A DNA stretch of 39,351 nucleotides from an uncultured Bacilli bacterium (GTDB lineage Bacteria; Bacillota_I; Bacilli_A; RF39; UBA660), in assembly GCA_934162285.1 (NCBI GenBank), contig CAKPHY010000013.1:1-39351 (forward strand), in the 5' to 3' direction. Shown in pieces: positions 24,498 through 31,832 of the stretch. Below the pieces are notes generated by a model. The model ran no database searches. It was not told where the DNA came from and saw only the letters and a program-made list of their open reading frames with translations. The stretch's first letter is position 1. The number at the start of each line of letters is the position of its first letter. The translations under genes were made by a program, and so were the position numbers.

Positions 24498-24971
24498 ATG
24501 AATAAAGAAGAAAAAAAAGTATACCTTACTCAAGAAGGTGTAGATGAATTAAAAAAACAATTAGATGAACTTAAAAATGTAAAACGTCCAGAAGTAATTA
24601 TTGCTTTAAAAGAAGCTCGTGCTTTAGGCGATTTGTCAGAAAATGCTGAATATGATGCTGCTCGTACAGAACAAGCTTTAGTCGAAGGAAAAATTCAAGA
24701 ATTAGAAGCAATGTTAGAAAATGTTGAAGTTATTAAAGAAAGAAATACTGAAGTTGTAGATATTGGAACAAATGTAAAAATTAAATATGACGATGATGAT
24801 GAAACTGATGTTTACACTATTTGTGGTAGTAAAGAAGTAGATCCATTTAATAATAAAATTTCTAACGAGTCTCCAATTGCTAAGGCATTAATGCATCATA
24901 AAGTTGGTGACGTTGTTACTGTTGAAAGTCCTAATGGCGAATATAACGTTGAAATAAAGGAAATTTTTTAA
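24498..24971 (+). CDS. greA: Transcription elongation factor GreA
   Basis: 157 residues, the standard length. N-terminal antiparallel coiled coil (about 8-80) with the tip signature ALGDLSENAEYDAARTEQ, whose acidic residues reach the RNA polymerase active site, followed by the FKBP-like C-terminal domain. GreA rescues backtracked RNA polymerase by stimulating transcript cleavage. Its place after the U32 gene matches B. subtilis, except that udk (uridine kinase) is absent here. It has its own promoter and terminator. Confidence 0.97.
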   Translation: MNKEEKKVYLTQEGVDELKKQLDELKNVKRPEVIIALKEARALGDLSENAEYDAARTEQALVEGKIQELEAMLENVEVIKERNTEVVDIGTNVKIKYDDDDETDVYTICGSKEVDPFNNKISNESPIAKALMHHKVGDVVTVESPNGEYNVEIKEIF

Positions 24972-24989
24972 GCACAATGGTGCTTTTTT
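24970..24989 (+). terminator. Intrinsic terminator of greA
   Basis: AAGCAC (24970-24975) / GTGCTT (24980-24985) with a 4-base loop, then a T run. It overlaps the stop codon. Confidence 0.75.
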
Positions 24990-24990
24990 C

Positions 24991-25019
24991 TTGATAAAAC
25001 AAATTAAATATTATATACT
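24991..25019 (+). promoter_or_regulatory. Promoter for tig
   Basis: TTGATA (24991-24996), 17-bp spacer, TATACT (25014-25019). Strong RBS AAGGAGG at 25031-25037. Confidence 0.8.
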
Positions 25020-25043
25020 AGAGAAGTATTAAGGAGGAAATAC

Positions 25044-26282
25044 ATGAAAAAAGAAATTAATGTAAAAATAGAAGGTAAAGAATGGACAGAAGCATTAGAT
25101 AAAGCATTTAAAAAAGCTAATGCTAAAGCTAAAATTGATGGATTTCGTCCAGGACATGCTCCAAAAGAAGTATTCCTAAAAAAATATGGTAAAGAATCTC
25201 TTTATATGGATGCAGCAGAGATGTGTTTACAAAATGCTTATGCTAAAGTTTTAGATGAAAACAAAGATTTAGAAATAGTAGCTGAACCTGAAGTTGGTTT
25301 AAAAGCAATCGATGAAAATAGCTGTGAATTTGCTTTTGGATTTGTATTAAAACCAGAAGTAAAATTAGGTTCTTATACTAATTTAGGTGTTAAAAAAGAA
25401 ACATCAAAAGTAACTAAAAAAGAAATTGAAGAAACTATTCATGAAATGCAACATCGTTATGCCGAAAATGTAATTAAAGATGGTCCAATTGCTGAAGGCA
25501 ATTTAGCAATTATTGATTTCGAAGGTTTCAAAGATGGTGTACCATTTAAGGGTGGAAAAGCTGAAAATTATTCTCTTGAAATTGGTTCACACACATTTAT
25601 TCCTGGTTTTGAAGAACAACTAATTGGTTTAAAATCAGGCGATGAAAAAGAAATCGAAGTAACTTTCCCAGAAGATTATCATGCTGAAGATTTAAAAGGT
25701 GCTAAAGTTACATTTAAAGTAAAAGTTCATGAAGTAAAAGAAACTCAAATTCCAGAATTAGATGCTGATTTCTTTGAAGATTTAGCTATGGATGGTGTTG
25801 ATTCTAAAGAAAAATTAGAAGAAGAAGTAAAAGCTAGTATTAAGGCTCGTAAAGACACTGAAAACGAAAACAAATACATTGATGCTTTACTTGAAGCTGC
25901 ATCTAAAAATGTTGAAGTTGAAATTCCAGATGAAATGGTTCATGAAGAAGTACATCGCATGTTACATCAATATGAAGATAACTTAAAAATGCAAGGTATA
26001 ACTCTTGAACAATTCTATAAATATACTAATTCTAACCAAGAGGCTTTAGAAGATCAAATGAAAGAAGAAGCTAAAAAACGTGTATTATTCCGTTTAATGT
26101 TAGAAGCAATTGCTAAAAAAGAAAATATCGTTGTTACTGATGAAGAAGCCGATAAGGAAGCTTCAGAATTAGCTACTAAATACAATATGACTAAAGAAGA
26201 ATTGCTTAAAAACTTTGGTGGAATTGATATGATTAAGTATGATATAGAAATGCACAAAACTATTGAAGTATTAAAGAAATAA
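25044..26282 (+). CDS. tig: Trigger factor (ribosome-associated chaperone, peptidyl-prolyl isomerase)
   Basis: 412 residues, near the usual ~430. The N-terminal ribosome-binding domain carries IDGFRPGHAPKEVF near residue 30-45, equivalent to the GFRxGxxP signature that docks to ribosomal protein L23. The FKBP-type isomerase domain (about 155-240) includes LAIIDFEGFKDGVPFKGG and FIPGFEEQLIGL, and the C-terminal helical arms complete the fold. It folds nascent chains in the cytoplasm. Codon use looks more even and the RBS is strong, as expected for a highly expressed gene. Monocistronic, with its own promoter and terminator. Confidence 0.97.
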   Translation: MKKEINVKIEGKEWTEALDKAFKKANAKAKIDGFRPGHAPKEVFLKKYGKESLYMDAAEMCLQNAYAKVLDENKDLEIVAEPEVGLKAIDENSCEFAFGFVLKPEVKLGSYTNLGVKKETSKVTKKEIEETIHEMQHRYAENVIKDGPIAEGNLAIIDFEGFKDGVPFKGGKAENYSLEIGSHTFIPGFEEQLIGLKSGDEKEIEVTFPEDYHAEDLKGAKVTFKVKVHEVKETQIPELDADFFEDLAMDGVDSKEKLEEEVKASIKARKDTENENKYIDALLEAASKNVEVEIPDEMVHEEVHRMLHQYEDNLKMQGITLEQFYKYTNSNQEALEDQMKEEAKKRVLFRLMLEAIAKKENIVVTDEEADKEASELATKYNMTKEELLKNFGGIDMIKYDIEMHKTIEVLKK

Positions 26283-26293
26283 ATATAAATTAG

Positions 26294-26325
26294 AAGACAT
26301 GTAGTTTTTACTATATGTCTTTTTT
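26294..26325 (+). terminator. Intrinsic terminator of tig
   Basis: 12-bp stem 26294-26305 / 26310-26321 (one G-T pair), loop TTTT, then T6. Confidence 0.85.
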
Positions 26326-26364
26326 AATCTTGTGTTATAATATTAATGAATAAAGAGGGAAAAA

Positions 26365-27219
26365 ATGAATAAAAAAGGGAAATTAAAAAAAGATCGTGTT
26401 TTTGTAATATGTATTTTATTAATTGTAATAGTTGGCTCTATATTTTTAATAAATTATAGCAAAAAGAATATAGCATCAAAACCATTTATTGTTTTAAATG
26501 AAAATGCTGGAGAAGTATTTATTGGAAGTGAAATTGTTGTAACTTATACCATAAGAAATACTAACCCCAATATCATGATTACTTGGTCATCTTCTGATCC
26601 TAAAATAGCCGAAGTTGATGGATCAGGTAAGGTTACAGGGCTATCATTTGGAGACGCTGTAATTACAGCAACCCTAAATAATGGATCTAGTGCTTCAACT
26701 AAAATAAGTGTTAAAAGTTATCCTGTTTCTTTGAGTGTCAACACCAACATTAAAGCTAGTAATAATTGGTATAATAAAAATTTAGAATTAACAATTACCA
26801 AGGAAAACATCAAAACTTCTAAATATTGTGTTACTAAAGAAGATCCTTGTACGCCAGATCAAGAATTAGTTGATAAAATAACATTGAAAGATGGCATTTG
26901 GAATTTATATATTAGTGGTATAGATCGTAACAATAAAGAAATTGAATACCATGATACTTATAAAATTGATACAACAGCACCTAAATGTCAAATATCCAGA
27001 ATAGGTAAATTAACTGATACTAATACAACCATAAATGTTACGTGTGATAATGACTTAAGTAGAATTTCTAAGTATGTTTGGTATTGTGATGAAAAAGAAA
27101 TTTTAACAACTGATTCAGGAGAAATAAAAATGTCTCAGATAATGGGTGATAATAGCTCTAAATATGTTGTTAAAGTAAGCGATAATGCTTCCAATGAAAC
27201 AACATTAAAAATCAATTGA
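26365..27219 (+). CDS. Membrane-anchored Big_2 domain protein
   Basis: 284 residues. Basic N-terminus and a hydrophobic helix (about 11-30) anchor it outside the cell. Residues about 42-115 form a Big_2 immunoglobulin-like domain (TWSSSDPKIAEVDGSGKVTG is the diagnostic core). The remaining ~165 residues have three or four beta-rich blocks with paired Cys (KYCVTKEDPC, CQIS...VTCD, WYCDE), resembling bacterial Ig-like adhesin modules. It is likely a cell-surface binding protein; ligand unknown. An extended -10 (TGT TATAAT, 26333-26341) and RBS AGAGGGA lie upstream. Its stop codon is inside the next promoter, and there is no terminator. Confidence 0.82.
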   Translation: MNKKGKLKKDRVFVICILLIVIVGSIFLINYSKKNIASKPFIVLNENAGEVFIGSEIVVTYTIRNTNPNIMITWSSSDPKIAEVDGSGKVTGLSFGDAVITATLNNGSSASTKISVKSYPVSLSVNTNIKASNNWYNKNLELTITKENIKTSKYCVTKEDPCTPDQELVDKITLKDGIWNLYISGIDRNNKEIEYHDTYKIDTTAPKCQISRIGKLTDTNTTINVTCDNDLSRISKYVWYCDEKEILTTDSGEIKMSQIMGDNSSKYVVKVSDNASNETTLKIN

Positions 27220-27244
27220 CAATAAACTAAATATTTGCTATAAT
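27216..27244 (+). promoter_or_regulatory. Promoter of the T-box / tRNA-Pro / proS unit
   Basis: TTGACA (27216-27221), 17-bp spacer, TATAAT (27239-27244) preceded by TGC: near-consensus. The -35 overlaps the stop codon of the preceding gene. Transcription should begin near 27251. Confidence 0.9.
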
Positions 27245-27250
27245 TCAAAC

Positions 27251-27444
27251 GTAAATTGTTGATGAAGGAATTTTATAGATAATTTTATTTTAGTGAGCTT
27301 GGTTTAGTGAAAACAAGTAATAAAACCTATAAATCCGGCCTTCGGAGAGAAACTAATCATTTCCGGTTTAAAAACCGTTATCAAAATTAAGTAAAATTTA
27401 GGATGGTACCGTGCTTTGCACTCCTTTTGTATCATCCTTTTTTT
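27251..27444 (+). promoter_or_regulatory. T-box riboswitch (proline-type leader)
   Basis: Leader RNA with the T-box sequence AGGATGGTACCGTG at 27400-27413, which differs little from the consensus AGGGTGGTACCGCG. Stem I begins with GATGAAGGA near 27259 and contains AGTGAGC...GGTTTAGTG, the T-box apical loop elements. CCT (a Pro codon, 27326-27328) sits in the specifier position before the closing helix ATAAATCC, which pairs with GGAATTTTAT. GGTTT...AAACC (27365-27376) is a stem III candidate. The terminator pairs AGGATGGTAC (27400-27409) with GTATCATCCT (27429-27438) before a T run. Uncharged tRNA-Pro should favour the antiterminator and read-through. The specifier assignment is tentative and rests partly on proS lying downstream. 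Confidence 0.9.
27400..27444 (+). terminator. T-box-controlled terminator
   Basis: 10-bp stem AGGATGGTAC / GTATCATCCT (one G-T or mismatch pair) with an inner GTGC...GCAC hairpin, then T7. It ends 2-3 bases before the tRNA. Confidence 0.85.
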
Positions 27445-27446
27445 CT

Positions 27447-27523
27447 CGGAAAGTAGCTTAATTTGGTAGAGCACTTGGTTCGGGACCAAGAGGTTGTGGG
27501 TTCAAATCCCATCTTTCCGACCA
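27447..27523 (+). tRNA. tRNA-Pro(CGG)
   Basis: 77 nt including an encoded CCA. Acceptor stem CGGAAAG / CTTTCCG is perfect, D arm GCTT...GAGC, anticodon stem CTTGG / CCAAG, loop TTCGGGA with anticodon CGG at 27481-27483, and T arm GTGGG-TTCAAAT-CCCAT. Anticodon CGG reads CCG (proline). It lies between the T-box terminator and proS, with no room for its own promoter after the leader. A T6 tract follows the CCA. Confidence 0.95.
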
Positions 27524-27542
27524 TTTTTTAGGAGGTTTATTT

Positions 27543-28814
27543 ATGAAAGTATCAAGAATGGGTTTAAAAAATGTTAAATTAACAGAATTAGATAAAATGT
27601 ATCCAGGCCAAGATATATTGTTACAAACTGGTCAAATAAAACAATTTGGTAGTGGTTTATATGCTTATGACAATATTGTTTTAAGAGTAGAAGATAATAT
27701 TGAAAAAATTATAAAAAAACATATGGATAAAATTGATGCCATTGAAGTAGAAATGCCACTTTTACAACAAGAAGAATTATGGCGTTCATCTGGTAGATTT
27801 GATAAATATATTAAAGAAGGTGTAATGTTAACAGTAAAAACTGACAAAGGAAATTATTGCCTTGCACCAACAGCGGAAGAAGCTGTAACTAAATTTGCTG
27901 AAAATCGTATTGTTTCTTATAAACAATTACCAGTTTCTTTTTATCAAATAGGTAAAAAATTCCGCGATGAAATAAGAAATCGTGGTTATTTATATCGTGG
28001 TAAAGAATTTTTAATGTTTGATCTATATTCTTTTGATCAAGACGAAGAAGGCTTAAATAAGACTTATGATCAAGTAAAAAAAGCTTATTTTGATGCTTTT
28101 GAAGAATTGAATTTAGATTTAGTTGCCGTTGCTGCTGATAATGGAACTATTGGTGGGACTAGATCTGAAGAAATGATGGTTATATCTGAGTCTGGTGAAG
28201 ATACAATTCTTTATGATGGTAAAGTTGGATTAAATACTGAAGTTTTAGAAAAAGAAAATTATCAAGAATACCTAAAGAAAGAATATAATATAACAGATAT
28301 AGCTAATTTAAATCGCTTAAAAGCAATTGAATTAGGCCATATTTTTGCTTTAGGTACAAAATATTCAGAATCAATGAACGTTAAATATATTGATCAAAAC
28401 AATCAAGTAAAACCATTTTATATGGGCTGCTATGGTATAGGAGTTAGTCGTGTTTTAGGTGTTATATACGAAAATAATACAATTAAACAAAATGGTGAAG
28501 TAGTAGGATTTTCATTACCTTTAAGTGTTGCTCCATATTATTTATATATTATCAGTAATAATGATCGAACTAATGAAGCTTTAGAACTTTATGAAACCTT
28601 AGAAAATTTAAATATTCCTGTAATTATTGATGACACTAATGATTCAATTGGTAAAAAAATTAGAAATGCTAAAGTTCTAGGTATTCCATATATAGCTATT
28701 TTAGGTAATTCAACTGAAGTAGGTAATATTGAGTTAGAATACACTAAAGACGATACAAAGGAAATAGTATCTCAATCAGAACTAATTACTAAATTCGAAA
28801 AAATATCTAAATAG
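27543..28814 (+). CDS. proS: Prolyl-tRNA synthetase, short form without full editing insertion
   Basis: 423 residues. This is a class II synthetase that charges tRNA-Pro. N-terminal motif 1 region, LAPTAEEAVTKF, motif 2 FRDEIRNRGYLYRGKEF from F140, and motif 3 GCYGIGVSRVLG from G295, followed by the C-terminal anticodon-binding domain (about 330-423). Typical bacterial ProRS has about 570 residues because a ~180-residue INS editing domain lies between motifs 2 and 3; here the whole motif 2-3 distance is about 150 residues, with only a short substitute around 215-270. So it cannot clear mischarged Ala-tRNA-Pro by INS. RBS AGGAGG at 27530-27535. It is controlled by the T-box and linked to a tRNA-Pro gene. 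Confidence 0.96.
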   Translation: MKVSRMGLKNVKLTELDKMYPGQDILLQTGQIKQFGSGLYAYDNIVLRVEDNIEKIIKKHMDKIDAIEVEMPLLQQEELWRSSGRFDKYIKEGVMLTVKTDKGNYCLAPTAEEAVTKFAENRIVSYKQLPVSFYQIGKKFRDEIRNRGYLYRGKEFLMFDLYSFDQDEEGLNKTYDQVKKAYFDAFEELNLDLVAVAADNGTIGGTRSEEMMVISESGEDTILYDGKVGLNTEVLEKENYQEYLKKEYNITDIANLNRLKAIELGHIFALGTKYSESMNVKYIDQNNQVKPFYMGCYGIGVSRVLGVIYENNTIKQNGEVVGFSLPLSVAPYYLYIISNNDRTNEALELYETLENLNIPVIIDDTNDSIGKKIRNAKVLGIPYIAILGNSTEVGNIELEYTKDDTKEIVSQSELITKFEKISK

Positions 28815-28861
28815 GTGAAAATTTGAAAATAACTAAATATAATTTAAAAGGAAATGTGAGT

Positions 28862-29617
28862 ATGAAAATAGCTCACTTTTCTGATATCCATTTTAATATT
28901 AATTATAAACAAAAAAAGTTTGACGATATAATTGAAGCTTTAACTTTAGAAAAACCTGATTATGTTTGTATTACTGGTGACTTAATTGATCATATTGGAC
29001 TAGATATAACCGGTTTAATAAATTTTTTAGAAAAATTATCAAAATATAAAATTATTATTTCTTTAGGTAATCATGATGTTCGTGATTATCAAGGTTTATC
29101 TGATAATAAATGGTATTTAAAATTAAAAGAAATTAAAAATTGCATTCTTTTAGATAATGAATTTTATATAGATAATAATATTTGTTTTTATGGATTTAAT
29201 CCTTCAATCCGCTACTACGAAAATGAAGCTATGAATGAAAAATTATTATTAAATGAATTATCTAAAATAAAATTTCCAAAGAAAAAATATAATATTTTAT
29301 TATGTCATACACCAGTTCACTTTGACTCTAAAAAGTTTACTTCAACAATTGCTAACTTTGATTTAGTTTTGGCAGGACATACTCATAATGGTTTAATGCC
29401 ACACTTTATAAAAGGAACTAATGGATTAATTACACCAAGTAAAAAATTATTTGCTAAAAATGTTCGCAATAGTTTTAAAAATAACAATGTAGTAGTTATT
29501 ATCAGTGGTGGTGTTGTAAAACTCGGTAAAGATACCGGTTTATTTCACTTTTTTGATTATTTTTATCAAAGTGATTTAAACATGATTGAAGTAAAAAACT
29601 TGAGTGTTACAAAGTAA
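28862..29617 (+). CDS. Calcineurin-like metallophosphoesterase
   Basis: 251 residues from ATG 28862 (AAAGGA upstream), which places the first beta-strand MKIAHFSDIHF at the start as in most relatives. A TTG start at 28823 with AGGTG adds 13 residues and cannot be excluded. Motifs: SDIH (D8, H10), GDLIDH, GNHDVRD, CHTPVHF and AGHTHNG, the complete two-metal site of calcineurin-like phosphoesterases. Such enzymes cleave phosphomonoesters, phosphodiesters or nucleotides; the substrate is unknown (YkuE/YaeI types act on lipid-linked phosphates). It directly follows proS and probably shares its T-box control. Confidence 0.9.
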   Translation: MKIAHFSDIHFNINYKQKKFDDIIEALTLEKPDYVCITGDLIDHIGLDITGLINFLEKLSKYKIIISLGNHDVRDYQGLSDNKWYLKLKEIKNCILLDNEFYIDNNICFYGFNPSIRYYENEAMNEKLLLNELSKIKFPKKKYNILLCHTPVHFDSKKFTSTIANFDLVLAGHTHNGLMPHFIKGTNGLITPSKKLFAKNVRNSFKNNNVVVIISGGVVKLGKDTGLFHFFDYFYQSDLNMIEVKNLSVTK

Positions 29618-29624
29618 CTTTTTT
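29606..29624 (+). terminator. Short intrinsic terminator (weak)
   Basis: GTTAC (29606-29610) / GTAAC (29614-29618), 3-base loop, then a T6 run. A short stem makes it probably leaky. Confidence 0.45.
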
Positions 29625-29676
29625 GTCTTTAAAAGCTTAATTTAAAAAATTAACAAAATAATAATAAAATAGAAGC

Positions 29677-29704
29677 AAAATCAGTAAAACCCCTTGATTT
29701 TACT
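29677..29704 (+). promoter_or_regulatory. Overlapping inverted repeats at the HU promoter -35 (possible operator)
   Basis: AGTAAAA (29683-29689) / TTTTACT (29698-29704) and AAAATCA (29677-29683) / TGATTTT (29695-29701) overlap the -35 of the HU promoter. This arrangement could bind a regulator or form a hairpin. No known operator is recognised. Confidence 0.35.
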
Positions 29705-29722
29705 ACCATAATCTGATATATT
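29694..29722 (+). promoter_or_regulatory. Promoter for the HU gene
   Basis: TTGATT (29694-29699), 17-bp spacer, TATATT (29717-29722) with TGA before the -10. Confidence 0.7.
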
Positions 29723-29767
29723 TAGATTGTAAGCAAAATAGCTTAACACAATAGGAGGTAAATAGAA

Positions 29768-30040
29768 ATGTCAAAAGCAGATTTAGTAAATTATATTGCT
29801 GCCGAAACTGGCTTAACAAAAGCTGACGCAACTCGTGCTTTAGAAGCAATGATGAGTGGTGTAATTAAAGGATTAAAAGAAAATGGAAAGGTAACTTTAA
29901 CAGGTTTCTGTACTTTTGCAGCTAAAAATAAACCAGCAAAAGATGCACGTAACCCAAGAACAGGAGAAAAAGTTGTTATTCCTGCAAGAGTTGCTACAAC
30001 AATTAAAGCTGGCTCTAAATTAAAAGAAGCTTTAAACTAA
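29768..30040 (+). CDS. hup: HU family DNA-binding protein
   Basis: 90 residues, exactly the size of bacterial HU. The start MSKADLVNYIAAETGLTKADATRAL and the DNA-binding arm around ARNPRTGEKVVIPARVATT are diagnostic; it dimerises and bends DNA, compacting the nucleoid. RBS AGGAGG. It has its own promoter and a strong terminator, and the following cca-dnaD-nth genes have no promoter of their own that I can see. Confidence 0.97.
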   Translation: MSKADLVNYIAAETGLTKADATRALEAMMSGVIKGLKENGKVTLTGFCTFAAKNKPAKDARNPRTGEKVVIPARVATTIKAGSKLKEALN

Positions 30041-30066
30041 AAGGTTTTTCGTAAACCTTTTTTTTT
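30040..30066 (+). terminator. Intrinsic terminator of hup
   Basis: AAAGGTTT (30040-30047) / AAACCTTT (30053-30060), loop TTCGT, then T tract to 30066. It overlaps the last base of the hup stop codon. Confidence 0.85.
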
Positions 30067-30081
30067 GGAAGGAGAAGATTC

Positions 30082-31173
30082 ATGTTACCAATTGCTTTAG
30101 AACTTCTTTCTTTAATCACTAATAAAGGTTATGAAGCTTATATTGTTGGTGGTTATGTAAGAGATCGTTATATAAAAAAAGAAAGTGATGATGTTGATAT
30201 TTGTACAAGTGCCACTCCCAAAGAATTAAATGATATATTTGATACAGCTATTTTACCAAAAGAAGAATATGGGAGTGTAACTTTAATATATAAAAATATT
30301 CGTTTTGAATTAACAACTTTTCGCAAGGAAACTAAATACATTAATAATCGTTTTCCTAGTGAAGTATTTTATACTAATAATTTAGAAGAAGATTTAATGC
30401 GAAGAGATTTTACAATAAATACTGTATGTTTAGATAAAAATGGTAAATATATCGATTTATTAAATGGTTTAAATGATATTAAAAATAAAGTAATTAAAAC
30501 CGTCATTGATCCTAATGAAAGTATGCAAATAGATAGCTTAAGAATCCTTCGAGCAATTCGTTTTGCAACTGTTTTAAACTTTGATCTCGATGATTCATTA
30601 AAAGAAGCCATTAAAAATAATCGTGAATTATTAAAACATTTATCATACTATCGTAAAAAAAGTGAATTAGATAAAATATTTAATAGCCAAAATTTAAAAA
30701 AAGGCATTCTATTAATTCAAGAATTAGGTTTAGATAAACCTTTAGATTTAAATAATTTATCAAAGGTTAGTTTAAATACAATTGGTCTTGGTATATGGGC
30801 TCAATTAGAAGGAATAGATAAATATCCTTTTAATAAAGCCGAAAAAGAACAAATTAATAATATTAAAAGTTTATTACATGAAAGTGTATTAGATAATTAT
30901 AATTTATATAAATATGGACTTTTTATTTCGCAAATAGTTGGAGAAATAAAAGGTTTAGATAAAATAAAAGTTACTAAAGCTTATAATTCTTTACAAATCA
31001 AAAGAAAAGAAGATATCGATATAACTGCAAGTGAAATATGTGAAATACTAGATCGTAATCCTGATGCTTTTTTAAAAGAAATTTTCTTTGATTTAGAAAG
31101 AAAAATCTTGTATAATAAGTTATGCAATAAAAAAAGAATTTTAAAATCATATGTAAAAAGTCAATATAAGTAG
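30082..31173 (+). CDS. cca: CCA tRNA nucleotidyltransferase
   Basis: 363 residues. The class II nucleotidyltransferase head has IVGGYVRD (residues 21-28), the metal-binding DVD (D37, D39) and RRDFTIN from R107, with the RNA-binding region RFATVLNF and following helices. The family adds or repairs the 3' CCA of tRNA; poly(A) polymerase shares the head domain, but length and neighbours favour CCA addition. The one tRNA gene here encodes its CCA, so the enzyme would mainly repair ends or serve tRNAs without an encoded CCA. RBS AAGGAG. It sits immediately after the hup terminator and is followed 8 bp later by dnaD. Confidence 0.93.
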   Translation: MLPIALELLSLITNKGYEAYIVGGYVRDRYIKKESDDVDICTSATPKELNDIFDTAILPKEEYGSVTLIYKNIRFELTTFRKETKYINNRFPSEVFYTNNLEEDLMRRDFTINTVCLDKNGKYIDLLNGLNDIKNKVIKTVIDPNESMQIDSLRILRAIRFATVLNFDLDDSLKEAIKNNRELLKHLSYYRKKSELDKIFNSQNLKKGILLIQELGLDKPLDLNNLSKVSLNTIGLGIWAQLEGIDKYPFNKAEKEQINNIKSLLHESVLDNYNLYKYGLFISQIVGEIKGLDKIKVTKAYNSLQIKRKEDIDITASEICEILDRNPDAFLKEIFFDLERKILYNKLCNKKRILKSYVKSQYK

Positions 31174-31181
31174 GTGGTAAA

Positions 31182-31832
31182 ATGTTAGAAAAAATTACTT
31201 CTATTCTAGAAGATGCATCAATGTCTTTTCCAAGAGTTTTATTAAAACTTTATAAAAAACTAAATTTAACAGATTTTGAATTGATATTTTTAATATATTT
31301 ATTAAATGAAAAAAGTCTAATTTTTAATGCTGAAAAAATCGGTAAAGATTTATCTTTAAATTTAGAACAAGTTTTAGAAGTAATAACCAATCTGGGAAAT
31401 AAAGATTTATTAGAATTAGAAGTTATTAAAGAAAGAAATATTAGAAGTGAATATTTTAAATTAGATAAACTTTATAAAAAAATGGCTTTTTTACTTGTTA
31501 ATGAAACAAGTGAAAAAAATGAAGTAAAATCTACTTTATATGACGCTTTTGAAAAAGAATTTGGACGAACTCTTTCACCTAATGAATATGCCATAATAGG
31601 TAAATTAGAAGAAAGCTATACAGAAGAATTGGTGTTATGTGCACTTACAGAAGCTGTTTATAATGATGTGCGTAACTTAAGATATATTGATCACATTTTA
31701 GCAGAATGGAAGCGTAAAGGTATTAAAACAAAGTCTGATGTAGAAAATAGTAAAAAAGAATATAAAAAAATAAAGAAAGAAAAAGAAACAAAAAAATTGT
31801 TTGAATATGATTATTTAAATGAAGATGAATGA
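31182..31832 (+). CDS. dnaD: DnaD-like replication initiation protein
   Basis: 216 residues. The N-terminal winged helix (about 20-95) is followed by a DnaB_2/DnaD C-terminal domain (about 110-195, with FGRTLSPNEYAIIGKL and YIDHILAEWKRKGI, the YxxxILxxW motif) and a Lys-rich tail. In Bacillota, DnaD acts with DnaA and DnaB to remodel DNA and load the replicative helicase at oriC. The dnaD-nth order is the same as in B. subtilis. The end overlaps nth by 14 bp. RBS GGTGG. Confidence 0.94.
   Translation: MLEKITSILEDASMSFPRVLLKLYKKLNLTDFELIFLIYLLNEKSLIFNAEKIGKDLSLNLEQVLEVITNLGNKDLLELEVIKERNIRSEYFKLDKLYKKMAFLLVNETSEKNEVKSTLYDAFEKEFGRTLSPNEYAIIGKLEESYTEELVLCALTEAVYNDVRNLRYIDHILAEWKRKGIKTKSDVENSKKEYKKIKKEKETKKLFEYDYLNEDE

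Noticed and set aside
27304..27489. 61-residue minus-strand ORF
   Set aside because: Antisense to the T-box leader and tRNA; no start context or family.
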